The notes below the pieces were generated by a model that was not told the DNA's origin, ran no database searches, and saw only the letters and a program-made list of their open reading frames with translations. Made by a program: the position numbers and the translations under genes. Shown one piece after another: positions 43,497-52,244 of a stretch of DNA of 64,000 bases (its first letter is position 1; each line of letters begins with the position of its first letter). This DNA is from Cereibacter sphaeroides (GTDB lineage Bacteria; Pseudomonadota; Alphaproteobacteria; Rhodobacterales; Rhodobacteraceae): positions 124,001 through 188,000 of the forward strand of contig QFQS01000001.1 in NCBI GenBank assembly GCA_003243455.1, written 5' to 3'.

Positions 43497-45338
43497 ATGA
43501 GCGACCAGCCCGCCGATCCACCTGAAGAAACCGCCGCAGCCCCGGGGCTGAGTTGGCGCGTGAAGCTGGCGATCGCGGTGCTGATCCTGTTTGCTGTCGG
43601 TGTCGTGCTGTTCACCAACCAATGGCTGACGGAACGTTTCACCGAAACGACGCGCAGCCGGTCCGAGCTGCGGCTTGCGCTTTACTCCGGCAACGTCGTT
43701 ACCGAGTTGCAGCGAAACTCGGTGGTGCCGCTACTTCTGGCAAACGATCCCGAGCTTATCGGTGCGCTGAATGCCGGAAATTTTTCATTTACATCTCAAA
43801 GGCTTATCTCGTTCCAGTCCGAGATTGGCGCGGCGTCGATCCTGCTTTTGGATGGCAGTGGGCGTACTGTCGCTGCCACGAACCGCCAGCTGCTGGGCAC
43901 GAGTTTTGCGAACGATGCCTTCTTCATAGATGCGCTTCGATCCAAGGAGACCGTCTTTACAGCCGCCGAGCGAGAGCAGGGCGGTTATGGCTTTACCTAT
44001 TCGCGCGCCCTGATCAGCGAGAACCGCCCGGTAGGCGTCATCGCGGTCGAAGTGGATATGGCCAAGTACGAACGCGCCTGGGCCGGGTTGCAGGATGCGG
44101 TTGCCGTGACCGACAGCGAAGGCACGGTCATGTTGTCCACCGAGCCGCGCTGGCGCGGCATGCCGCTGACCGAGGCGCTGGAGATGGCCGAGATGCCGTC
44201 GCCTTTCGAACGTGCCTTCCAGGCGACTGCGGATTGGACCCAGCCTCGTGCAGATGCCTATGTGCATGGCGAGGCTGTGATGCAGACCCAGTCCCGCGTG
44301 CCGTTCCGCGGATGGCGGATCACAACCTTCACCGCCTATGACTCGGTGCGCGAAAAGGTAAACGGCGTTCTTGCATTGGAGATCATGGGCTTTGCCATTC
44401 TGCTTGCACTGGCCTTCTACCTCTTGTCACGCCGTGCCTGGTCACAGTCGGTATTCTTCCAGAGGGAAAGCGCCGAGTTGCGACTGCTGAACGCACGGCT
44501 TCAGCGCGAAGTCGCCGAGAGGGAGCGGGTGCAGCAAACGCTGGCCGTGGCGGAACAGACGCTGGCGCAGTCGTCAAAACTTGCCGCCCTGGGTGAAATG
44601 TCGGCGGCGGTGAGTCACGAACTAAACCAGCCGCTGGCCGCGATGAAGACCTATCTGGCGGGCGCGCGACTTTTGCTGCAGCGCCGCCGGCCGGACGAGG
44701 CGCTGAGTTCCTTCCAGCGGATCGACGACCTGATCGACCGCATGGGCGCAATTACGCGGCAGCTTAAATCCTATGCCCGAAAGGGTGGAGAGGCCTTCGA
44801 GCCTGTCGATGTAAAGCAGGCCATATCGGGGGCGCTGTCGATGATGGAGCCGCAGTTGAAGGCGCGGGTAATCCGCATCACGCGCACCCTGCCGCGAGGC
44901 AGGGTCATGGTGATGGCCGACCGCGTTCGACTGGAACAGGTCATCATCAACCTTTTGCGCAACGCCATCGACGCCACGCGCACCCAGTCAGATCCGCAGA
45001 TCGAAATCCTGCTTTCCGCCGGTGAGACCGCGACGATTACCGTGCGCGACAACGGTGAAGGCATCACTGACCTCGATAATCTGTTCGAACCATTCTATAC
45101 GACCAAGAAGCCCGGAGAGGGCGTGGGCTTGGGTCTTGCCATCTCTTCGGGTATCGTGAACGACCTCGGGGGCCGGCTGACCGCACGTAATGGTGAGGGC
45201 GGCGGGGCTGTTTTCGAGGTTCAATTGCCCATATTGGGCTCTGACGGGCGAATTCAGCCCGAACCGGCAAGGCCGGAACCAAATGCGCCAAAGGGCGTTG
45301 ACCCGGGCACCGGCCCGACGACAGAAGCAGCCGAGTGA
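43497..45338 (+). CDS. dctB: DctB-like sensor histidine kinase
   Basis: 613 residues: N-terminal membrane helix (residues ~23-40), a periplasmic tandem-PAS (dCache) sensor, a second helix near 293-308, a coiled coil, and the kinase core with H374 in AVSHELNQPLAAM, then N-box NLLRNAID, DNGEGI and GLGLAISSGIV. This is the C4-dicarboxylate sensor layout. No dctPQM transporter is nearby, so the ligand and targets are inferred only from family. It precedes the regulator by 6 bases. Confidence 0.88.
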   Translation: MSDQPADPPEETAAAPGLSWRVKLAIAVLILFAVGVVLFTNQWLTERFTETTRSRSELRLALYSGNVVTELQRNSVVPLLLANDPELIGALNAGNFSFTSQRLISFQSEIGAASILLLDGSGRTVAATNRQLLGTSFANDAFFIDALRSKETVFTAAEREQGGYGFTYSRALISENRPVGVIAVEVDMAKYERAWAGLQDAVAVTDSEGTVMLSTEPRWRGMPLTEALEMAEMPSPFERAFQATADWTQPRADAYVHGEAVMQTQSRVPFRGWRITTFTAYDSVREKVNGVLALEIMGFAILLALAFYLLSRRAWSQSVFFQRESAELRLLNARLQREVAERERVQQTLAVAEQTLAQSSKLAALGEMSAAVSHELNQPLAAMKTYLAGARLLLQRRRPDEALSSFQRIDDLIDRMGAITRQLKSYARKGGEAFEPVDVKQAISGALSMMEPQLKARVIRITRTLPRGRVMVMADRVRLEQVIINLLRNAIDATRTQSDPQIEILLSAGETATITVRDNGEGITDLDNLFEPFYTTKKPGEGVGLGLAISSGIVNDLGGRLTARNGEGGGAVFEVQLPILGSDGRIQPEPARPEPNAPKGVDPGTGPTTEAAE

Positions 45339-45344
45339 GGGGAC

Positions 45345-46673
45345 ATGGCACGTACGATGAAGGTCGCTATCGTCGATGACGAAGCGGATATGCGGCAGTC
45401 GATCAGCCAGTGGCTGGCACTTTCGGGGTTCGATACCGAAAGCTATTCCAGCGCAGAAGATGCGCTGAAAGGGATCGGGACCGATTTTCCCGGCGTTGTC
45501 GTCAGCGACATTCGAATGCCCGGAATGGATGGCATGGCCCTGCTGAAAAAGCTGATGGGGCAGGATAGCGGTCTGCCCGTCATTCTGATTACCGGCCATG
45601 GCGATGTGCCTATGGCGGTTGAAGCTATGCGCGTGGGTGCGTTCGATTTCCTGGAAAAGCCGTTCAACCCGGATCGGATGACTGAGTTGGCAAAACGTGC
45701 CACGCAGGCGCGACGCTCGACGCTGGACAACCGCGCGCTGCGGCGCGAGTTGTCCGACGGCTCGATGATCATGAAGAAACTCATCGGCGGCTCTGCCGTG
45801 ATGGAGCGACTTCGCGAGGACATCCTCGATCTGGGGCAGGCCGACAGCCACGTTCTGATCGACGGCGAAACCGGCACGGGCAAGACGTTGGTCGCCAATG
45901 CATTGCATGCCGTTGGGCCGCGCGCTGGCAAGAAATTCGTCACCATCTCTTGTGCGGCATGGTCCGAGGATCAGCTTACGGCCCGTGTGTTTGGTCCAAC
46001 CGATGATGGTTCGATCCCGCTGGTCGAAGAGGCGCGCGGCGGCACCCTGTGTCTTGAGGATATCGAGGCGCTGAGCAGCGGTTTGCAGGCGCGGCTTCTG
46101 ACCGTGATAAATGAGCAGGGCACGCCGCCGGAGACCCGCATCATCGCAATCTGCAATGAACATGCGCCGGACAAGACGGTGGAGGATGCATTGCGCCCCG
46201 ACCTCTACTATCGTCTTGGCGCAATGAAGATCACCCTGCCGCCGTTGCGCTCTCGGGGTGAGGACATTCTGGTGCTGTTCACCCGGTTGTCCGAGGAATT
46301 CGCAGGCGAATATGGCTGCGATGCCCCGCAAGTGACCGCGCAAGAGGCGGCGCAACTGCTGCAGGCCCCATGGCCGGGCAATGTGCGCCAATTGGTCAAC
46401 ATCGCTGAACGTGCCGTGCTGCAGAACCGGCGCGGGTCGGGATCCATCGCCTCGCTTCTGATGGCCGACAACGAGGTGGCCGGTCCTGCGATGACGACCG
46501 AGGGCAAGCCGCTAAAGGAATACGTGGATACCTTCGAACGCATGCTGATCGACAATACGATGCGTCGCCATAAGGGCAGTATCGTCGCGGTGATGGAAGA
46601 GCTTTGCCTGCCGCGCCGGACGCTGAACGAAAAGATGGCGAAGTATGGGTTGAGCCGGTCGGACTACGTCTGA
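45345..46673 (+). CDS. dctD: DctD-like NtrC-family response regulator lacking GAFTGA
   Basis: 442 residues: receiver domain with phospho-acceptor D55 in VVSDIRMPGMDG, an AAA+ domain with Walker A GETGTGKT (174-181), and a C-terminal Fis-type helix-turn-helix (LPRRTLNEKMAKYGLS). The stretch where sigma-54 activators carry GAFTGA reads FGPTDDGSIP (from F216), so the sigma-54 contact loop is missing, and the Walker B site reads LCLEDIE. It may therefore act on sigma-70 promoters, as the GAFTGA-less NtrC of Rhodobacter capsulatus does. The name reflects the DctB partner, not proven function. Confidence 0.88.
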   Translation: MARTMKVAIVDDEADMRQSISQWLALSGFDTESYSSAEDALKGIGTDFPGVVVSDIRMPGMDGMALLKKLMGQDSGLPVILITGHGDVPMAVEAMRVGAFDFLEKPFNPDRMTELAKRATQARRSTLDNRALRRELSDGSMIMKKLIGGSAVMERLREDILDLGQADSHVLIDGETGTGKTLVANALHAVGPRAGKKFVTISCAAWSEDQLTARVFGPTDDGSIPLVEEARGGTLCLEDIEALSSGLQARLLTVINEQGTPPETRIIAICNEHAPDKTVEDALRPDLYYRLGAMKITLPPLRSRGEDILVLFTRLSEEFAGEYGCDAPQVTAQEAAQLLQAPWPGNVRQLVNIAERAVLQNRRGSGSIASLLMADNEVAGPAMTTEGKPLKEYVDTFERMLIDNTMRRHKGSIVAVMEELCLPRRTLNEKMAKYGLSRSDYV

Positions 46674-46688
46674 ACGCAAATATCCTGA

Positions 46689-46720
46689 TCGAGCGGGGCG
46701 ACAAAGATCGCCTCGCTCGA
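46689..46720 (+). terminator. Rho-independent terminator after the DctD-like gene
   Basis: A 13-bp stem (TCGAGCGGGGCGA with TCGCCTCGCTCGA, one G-T pair) and a 6-base loop, followed by CCTTTTC. It begins 16 bases after the stop codon. Confidence 0.75.
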
Positions 46721-46797
46721 CCTTTTCGAACAACGGTTTTTCCTTGCCGCAAACCGGGGTCTTCCGCCGTCTTCGGATAGCGTTAACGAAAAGCCCA

Positions 46798-46827
46798 TTG
46801 TAATTCTCCACAGCCCACCATTATGCT
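46798..46827 (+). promoter_or_regulatory. candidate rne promoter and long leader
   Basis: TTGTAA (46798-46803), an 18-base spacer and TATGCT (46822-46827) give a weak sigma-70 match. It would leave a leader of about 340 bases before the rne ATG; long leaders are usual for RNase E genes, which control their own mRNA. The 46855-47040 open frame in this gap does not look coding. Nothing else is recognised in 46721-47178. Confidence 0.3.
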
Positions 46828-47178
46828 TGCCGGACGCGGTATCGTTGACCGCGCATGAGTTTCGCCGCCGGAGACGTGGTTCGGGCCAAAGCGCCAGGAC
46901 GCGCCTTCGCGGAAGATCGGCCGCAAGGCCACAAGCTTGCCCCGACAGTCTTTGACCGAACGGGCTTTTACAAAGGATGGCGTAAATCATGCGCCGTCTT
47001 GGACAAAAACCGCGATGACGCGCGCAGACCCGAGGACTAGCCGTGAAGAGTGCCCGACAGGCACTGCTCCGCATGTCCCCGCGCGCAGGCTCGCCAGAAC
47101 AAGCCGCCCGTATCAGATCGCCAGCCCGCCCGAAGCTTGCTTCGGCGCAAGGCGGCCATGCCGGCGCATTGGAATATC

Positions 47179-49914
47179 ATGGTCAAGAAGATGCTTATCG
47201 ATGCCACCCACGCCGAGGAGACTCGCGTGGTCGTGGTCGATGGAAACAAGGTCGAGGAGTTCGACTTTGAAACCGTCAACAAACGTCAGCTTCAGGGAAA
47301 CATCTACCTCGCGAAAGTAACGCGGGTCGAACCCTCGCTGCAGGCGGCTTTCGTCGATTACGGTGGAAACCGTCACGGTTTCCTCGCTTTCGCGGAAATC
47401 CATCCTGATTACTACCAGATCCCGGTCGCCGACCGCAAAGCGCTGCTGGAAGAAGAGCGCGCCTTTGCCAGGGCCGAGGAAGAGGAAGAAAACAACCGCC
47501 ACCGCCGCCGCAGTCCGCGACCGCGGCCCAAAGCCGAGCGCGCCGAGAGCGGAGACGCGGTGCAGACCGCCGAGATCGGCACCATGGATGTGGTCGATCT
47601 GGGCGAGGAAACGGGTGCCGACGCGCTCTATTCCCCTGGTGCAGAGGCCGATGGTCAGGCTCAACCCCATCCCGAGGCCGCCGCGCCTGAGGCGCATGAC
47701 CATGATCATGAACATGGCCACGATCATGCTCACGACCACGGCGATCACAGCCAGGATAATCAGAACGGTTCGTCCAACGGCAACGGCGACAATGTCGCCT
47801 ATCGCTCGGTCGATCACGCATCCGACGTGGATGACGAGATCGAATCCATCGCCGAAGAGGACGTGGCCGAGGAAATCCGCCAGCCTCGTAAACCCCGCCC
47901 GCGCCGCTACAAGATTCAGGAAGTCGTCAAGGTCCGGCAGATCATGCTGGTCCAGGTCGTCAAGGAAGAACGTGGCAACAAGGGCGCCGCGCTGACCACC
48001 TATCTTTCGCTGGCTGGCCGTTACTGCGTCCTGATGCCGAACACGGCGCGTGGCGGCGGCATTTCCCGCAAAATCACTCAGGCCGCCGACCGCAAGAAAC
48101 TGAAGGAAATCGCGCAAGAGATCGAGGTTCCTGAAGGCGCCGGGCTGATCATCCGCACGGCGGGTGCCAAGCGGACCAAGCAGGAAATCCGCCGCGACTA
48201 CGAATACCTCATGCGGCTGTGGGAACAGGTGCGCGAGCTGACGCTCAAATCCATCGCCCCCGCGCCGATCTACGAGGAAGGCAACCTGATCAAGCGCTCG
48301 ATCCGCGACCTTTACAACCGCGAGATCGAAGAGGTTCTGGTCGAGGGGGTCGAAGGCTACCGCGTGGCCAAGGACTTCATGAAGATGATCATGCCGTCCC
48401 ACGCCAAGGTGGTGCAGCCCTATCAAGAGCCGATGCCGCTGTTTGCGCGCTATCAGGTCGAAAGCTATCTGGGCGGCATGTTCAACCCGACGGTTCAGCT
48501 GAAATCCGGCGGCTACATTGTGATCGGCGTGACCGAGGCGCTGGTGGCCATCGACGTGAACTCTGGCCGGGCTACCAAGGAAGGCTCGATCGAGCAGACC
48601 GCGCTGAATACGAACCTTGAGGCCGCCGAGGAAATCGCGCGACAACTGCGCCTGCGCGACCTTGCCGGTCTGATCGTCATCGACTTCATCGACATGGAAG
48701 AGCGCAAGAACAACGCCGCCGTCGAGAAGCGCCTGAAGGACAAGCTCAAGACCGACCGCGCCCGCATCCAGGTGGGCCGCATTTCGGGCTTTGGCCTGAT
48801 GGAGATGAGCCGCCAGCGGCTGCGTCCGGGGATGCTGGAATCGACGACGCAGCCCTGCGCACATTGCCACGGCACCGGTCTGATCCGCTCGGACGACAGC
48901 CTTGCGCTGCAAATTCTGCGCGCGCTGGAAGAGGAAGGCACGCGCAAGCGGTCGAAAGAGGTACTGCTCAAGGCGCCGGTTGCGGTCGTCAACTATCTGA
49001 TGAACCACAAGCGTGAGCATATCGCCCTGATCGAGGCGCGTTATGACATGGCGGTGCGGATCGAGGCGGATGCGAGCCTGATCAGCCCGGACTATTCGAT
49101 CGAGAAGTTCAAGACCGCCACGCGCGTGGTCTCGCCCGCGATGCTGCAGGTGATCTCGGCCGAATCCACGATGATGCCGGATCTGGCGGAAGAGGAAGAG
49201 GATATCCCCTTCGAAGAGGATGAGGACGAAGCCGAGGCCGAGGTTTCCGAGGCGCGCGAACCCTCCGGCCAGGGATCGGGCGATGGCACCGGTCCGAAGA
49301 AAAAGCGCCGTCGGCGGCGCCGTCGGCGTGGGGGCGGGGGTGGCAGCGATGCCGCGCAGGGCGATGCACAGGGCGATGTCGAAGAAGGCGACACCGACGA
49401 CGATGGTCCTGAGGAAGCAGCCGATGCCCCCGCTGACACCGTAGCCGAGCCGGAAGTTACCGAAGCAGCCGCCGCAGAGATCAAACCGAAGCGGACTCGT
49501 TCTCGGTCAAGCAAGTCCAAGGCAGCGGAGGCGCCAGTTGCCGAAGTTGCGGTCGAAGCTGCGGCAGAGGTCGAGGCAAAGCCGAAACCCTCGCGCTCGC
49601 GGTCCAGCAAGGCCAAAGCGGTTGAGACAGAGGGCACCGAGATCGTGACCGCCGCCGCGCCTGAGGCAAAGCCGAAATCCACCCGCTCGCGGTCCAGCAA
49701 GGCCAAAGCGGCCCAGCCGGTTACTGCTGTATCAGAGGTGGCTGCACCCGAAGCCGAGACGTCAACGGCGGAGGTTGAGGTTGTGAAGGTTGTGCAGGTG
49801 GCCGAGACTACGGTGATCGAAGCGAAAGCTGAACCCGAACCCGTTTCCCAAGCTGAAAAGACCGAGGACGACAACCGACCCAAGCGGCGTGGTTGGTGGT
49901 CGCTGGGTCGCTAA
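47179..49914 (+). CDS. rne: ribonuclease E
   Basis: 911-residue endoribonuclease, core of the RNA degradosome. N-terminal S1 region (KMLIDATHAEETRVVVVDG) is split by an acidic/basic insert (about residues 92-240) that includes a His/Asp-rich run (173-190). Catalytic Asp residues lie in ALVAIDVNSGRAT and IVIDFIDM, and the zinc-link Cys pair in QPCAHCHGTG. The C-terminal ~230 residues are disordered, with acidic and Arg-rich parts and three 30-residue RSRSSK repeats, likely to bind RNA and partners. ATG 47179 matches the family start (V-K-K-M-L-I-D); the frame is open further upstream. Confidence 0.95.
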   Translation: MVKKMLIDATHAEETRVVVVDGNKVEEFDFETVNKRQLQGNIYLAKVTRVEPSLQAAFVDYGGNRHGFLAFAEIHPDYYQIPVADRKALLEEERAFARAEEEEENNRHRRRSPRPRPKAERAESGDAVQTAEIGTMDVVDLGEETGADALYSPGAEADGQAQPHPEAAAPEAHDHDHEHGHDHAHDHGDHSQDNQNGSSNGNGDNVAYRSVDHASDVDDEIESIAEEDVAEEIRQPRKPRPRRYKIQEVVKVRQIMLVQVVKEERGNKGAALTTYLSLAGRYCVLMPNTARGGGISRKITQAADRKKLKEIAQEIEVPEGAGLIIRTAGAKRTKQEIRRDYEYLMRLWEQVRELTLKSIAPAPIYEEGNLIKRSIRDLYNREIEEVLVEGVEGYRVAKDFMKMIMPSHAKVVQPYQEPMPLFARYQVESYLGGMFNPTVQLKSGGYIVIGVTEALVAIDVNSGRATKEGSIEQTALNTNLEAAEEIARQLRLRDLAGLIVIDFIDMEERKNNAAVEKRLKDKLKTDRARIQVGRISGFGLMEMSRQRLRPGMLESTTQPCAHCHGTGLIRSDDSLALQILRALEEEGTRKRSKEVLLKAPVAVVNYLMNHKREHIALIEARYDMAVRIEADASLISPDYSIEKFKTATRVVSPAMLQVISAESTMMPDLAEEEEDIPFEEDEDEAEAEVSEAREPSGQGSGDGTGPKKKRRRRRRRRGGGGGSDAAQGDAQGDVEEGDTDDDGPEEAADAPADTVAEPEVTEAAAAEIKPKRTRSRSSKSKAAEAPVAEVAVEAAAEVEAKPKPSRSRSSKAKAVETEGTEIVTAAAPEAKPKSTRSRSSKAKAAQPVTAVSEVAAPEAETSTAEVEVVKVVQVAETTVIEAKAEPEPVSQAEKTEDDNRPKRRGWWSLGR
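49483..49752 (+). repeat. three 90-bp coding repeats in the rne tail
   Basis: Three units of 30 codons, each with KP-K-x-(S/T)RSRSS-K-x-KA. Units two and three are nearly identical over 48 bases (49573-49620 and 49663-49710); the first is more diverged. They keep the reading frame, so copy number could vary without breaking RNase E. Confidence 0.8.
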
Positions 49915-49934
49915 GATCAGATTGATTGAAAACG

Positions 49935-49959
49935 GGGCGCGTGGGAAATCCTCGCGCCC
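49935..49959 (+). terminator. Rho-independent terminator after rne
   Basis: GGGCGCG, 11-base loop with internal GGG/TCC pairing, CGCGCCC, followed directly by TTTTG. It ends 5 bases from the stop codon of the convergent TusA-like gene. Confidence 0.8.
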
Positions 49960-49964
49960 TTTTG

Positions 49965-50192
49965 CTATCCGCGCCGGATCAGGTGATGCGTGACTGCCCC
50001 ATGGGCCATGGCACCTAGGTATTCATCGCCAGACTCTGCGCAGAAATGCGGCAGGTCGACCGCCGCCATCGCATCCGTAGCCCGCACGCGCAGCACTTGT
50101 CCGGCAACCATGACCAGCAGCCTCTTGCGTGCGCGCAAAACGGGCAGGGGGCAAAGAAGCCCCTCGCAGTCCAGATCCTGATCCCAGTCCAT
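49965..50192 (-). CDS. TusA-family sulfur carrier protein
   Basis: 75 residues. The persulfide Cys lies in the family motif LDCEGLLCPLPVLRAR (CPxP), with VLRVRATDAMAAVDLPHF following. TusA-like proteins move sulfur in tRNA thiolation and other pathways. It is divergent from ccdA by 107 bases, and in Rhodobacteraceae the two often sit together. ATG 50192 was chosen over an upstream in-frame ATG because it fits the family length. Confidence 0.88.
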   Translation of the reverse strand: MDWDQDLDCEGLLCPLPVLRARKRLLVMVAGQVLRVRATDAMAAVDLPHFCAESGDEYLGAMAHGAVTHHLIRRG

Positions 50193-50299
50193 GATCTGCG
50201 GCGTAACGGCGCCTGGCGGGACTGTCCACGGCAATGTGACGCGACGCCTGCGTGACGACGTGTGGTGCATCGGCTATGTGACGAGAAAAGGGGACAGGC

Positions 50300-51052
50300 A
50301 TGTTGGGAATCGACGTGATTGATGCGGGGCTGCTGCCGGCGATGCTGGTTGCGCTTGCTGCCGGCATTCTGTCCTTCCTCAGCCCTTGCGTTCTGCCAAT
50401 CGTGCCGCCCTATCTTGCCTATATGAGCGGCATCTCGGTGAGCGAGATGCAGGACAAGCGCAAGGTTCAGGTCCATGTGCTGCTGCCTGCCTGTTTCTTC
50501 GTGCTGGGGCTTTCGACAGTATTCCTGTTCCTGGGCTTTGCCGCTTCGGCATTCGGGGCGTTCTTTTTGCAGAACGCCGACTGGTTCAGCACCATCGCCG
50601 GCGTGACCGTCATGATCTTTGGCGCGCACTTTATCGGTATTTTCCGCATCGGCTTTCTGGAAACCGATCTGCGTGTAGATGCCGGGGATCGGAGCGGTTC
50701 GGCCATGGGGGCCTATGTACTGGGGCTGGCCTTCGCCTTTGGCTGGACGCCCTGCATCGGACCGATCCTGGGATCGATCCTGTCTCTCGCGGCGGGTGAG
50801 GCCAGCATAGCGCGGGGCACAACGCTGCTGGGGGTTTACGCGCTGGGGCTTGGTATACCTTTTATTGCGGTGGCCGCATTCTTTCCACGGCTGACCGGAC
50901 TCATGGCCTGGATGAAACGCCACATGCAGCGCATCGAGCGCATCATGGGTCTTATGCTGTGGACGATCGGCCTGTTGATGCTGACAGGCGGCTTCTCGCA
51001 GTTTTCCTACTGGCTGCTTGAGACATTTCCCTTGATGGCGACTGTAGGCTGA
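50300..51052 (+). CDS. ccdA: cytochrome c biogenesis protein CcdA
   Basis: 250 residues, six membrane helices. The redox-active Cys residues are in SFLSPCVLPIVPPYLAY and in GWTPCIGPILG. It passes electrons from cytoplasmic thioredoxin to the periplasm for heme attachment and disulfide reduction. The start has GAAAAGGGG upstream. Confidence 0.94.
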   Translation: MLGIDVIDAGLLPAMLVALAAGILSFLSPCVLPIVPPYLAYMSGISVSEMQDKRKVQVHVLLPACFFVLGLSTVFLFLGFAASAFGAFFLQNADWFSTIAGVTVMIFGAHFIGIFRIGFLETDLRVDAGDRSGSAMGAYVLGLAFAFGWTPCIGPILGSILSLAAGEASIARGTTLLGVYALGLGIPFIAVAAFFPRLTGLMAWMKRHMQRIERIMGLMLWTIGLLMLTGGFSQFSYWLLETFPLMATVG

Positions 51053-51061
51053 GCAGCCGCT

Positions 51062-52108
51062 TCATCCCAGAATGCGGATTGGCTGGCGGTCGGCAACAAG
51101 ACCCAGCGCCTCGGCCACGCGCGTCTGAAAGTAATGCACCCCTTTCTCGTGGCGCGACGACAGCGGACCGGGCGAGTAGGCCCCGGCGGCATAGTTGCCC
51201 TGGGTCGTCTCGCAAATCTCCATATCCTCGCGCACCACAGCCAGCGTGCCGTCGCGGCTGCGGTCGCGCGCTGCGGCGCCTTCGGGTGAGATGTCTGCGA
51301 AGCTAAAGGTGTAATCCTGCACCGTCCGATTGACCGAGACCGGGTTGATGCGGGATGTGTTCATCCCACCTTCGAACAGCGACAGAGTCCAGTTCGGCCA
51401 CATCCACAGCCATTTGCCGCGATAGAACAGTCCGTCCTTGGGCGGCGCTGTCATGCGGACAAAGCCGCGCTCGGCCGTCGTCTGGAAATCGTCGAAGCGG
51501 ATCGCGGCAAAGAACGAGGGGTGAGTGCCGGGAATGTGGTAGCCCTCGACGAAGTTGTCGGTATAGGTCTTCCAGTTCGCCTCGAATGTCACCCGCGCCG
51601 TGTCCTGGGCGACATAGGTCTCCAGCGGCTCATCGGCCAGTTCGGCTGGCAGATCGCCCAGTTGTTCGATCAGCGACTCCACCGGATCGACCGAGGCGAA
51701 CAACAGTCCGCGCCAGTTGTCCAGGCGGATCGGCTCAAGCGGCCAATCCTCGGGGATGATTGCGGGATCGGTGCCGAACCACGGCGCCTGCACCAGCCGC
51801 CCGTCATCTGCAAAGGCCCAGTGGTGATAGGGGCAACGGATCAGGCTGCACTTGCCCTGACCCGGCTCCAGCAGGCGCGCGCCGCGGTGACGGCAGACGT
51901 TCTTAAAACCGCGTAGCTGCCCGTCCCGTCCCCGGATGGCGAAAACGCCAAGTCCCGCAATGTCGCCCGCCAGATACTGCCCGGTCTCTGCCACCGCACT
52001 TGTCGGCCCTAGATACTGCCAGCTTCGCCAGAATATTGCACGGCGTTCGGTATCCAGCACATCCGGGCGAACATAAAGGTCTGGATCTAGATTGAGGAAC
52101 TGCGCCAC
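51062..52108 (-). CDS. Rieske ring-hydroxylating oxygenase alpha subunit
   Basis: 348 residues. Rieske ligands in CRHRGARLL (CxH) and CPYHHWAF (CxxH), and mononuclear iron ligands in DNFVEGYHIPGTH (His, His). The closest relatives by pattern are carnitine/choline/stachydrine-type monooxygenases rather than aromatic dioxygenases; no reductase gene is adjacent. GTG 52108 was chosen because AAGGAG lies 5 bases before it; a GTG at 52138 is an alternative. It converges on ccdA. Confidence 0.9.
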   Translation of the reverse strand: MAQFLNLDPDLYVRPDVLDTERRAIFWRSWQYLGPTSAVAETGQYLAGDIAGLGVFAIRGRDGQLRGFKNVCRHRGARLLEPGQGKCSLIRCPYHHWAFADDGRLVQAPWFGTDPAIIPEDWPLEPIRLDNWRGLLFASVDPVESLIEQLGDLPAELADEPLETYVAQDTARVTFEANWKTYTDNFVEGYHIPGTHPSFFAAIRFDDFQTTAERGFVRMTAPPKDGLFYRGKWLWMWPNWTLSLFEGGMNTSRINPVSVNRTVQDYTFSFADISPEGAAARDRSRDGTLAVVREDMEICETTQGNYAAGAYSPGPLSSRHEKGVHYFQTRVAEALGLVADRQPIRILG

Positions 52109-52244
52109 TTCGGCTCCTTGCTGTTGGGCTGGGATCACTAGACGATAGGGGGGTGATTGCCTTGCAGCAAGATCGTCTTTGACCTTGCGGGTTTCCCTTA
52201 ATTTCGCCCGAGTTCCGCGCTAGGCTTCGCTTCCGGAGGCAGGA

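Noticed and set aside
46855..47040. Possible small gene upstream of rne
   Set aside because: 61 codons, no ribosome site, no recognisable pattern; more likely part of the rne leader.
47113..49020. 635-codon open frame on the minus strand
   Set aside because: Opposite rne, which has clear family motifs; the antisense product has none.
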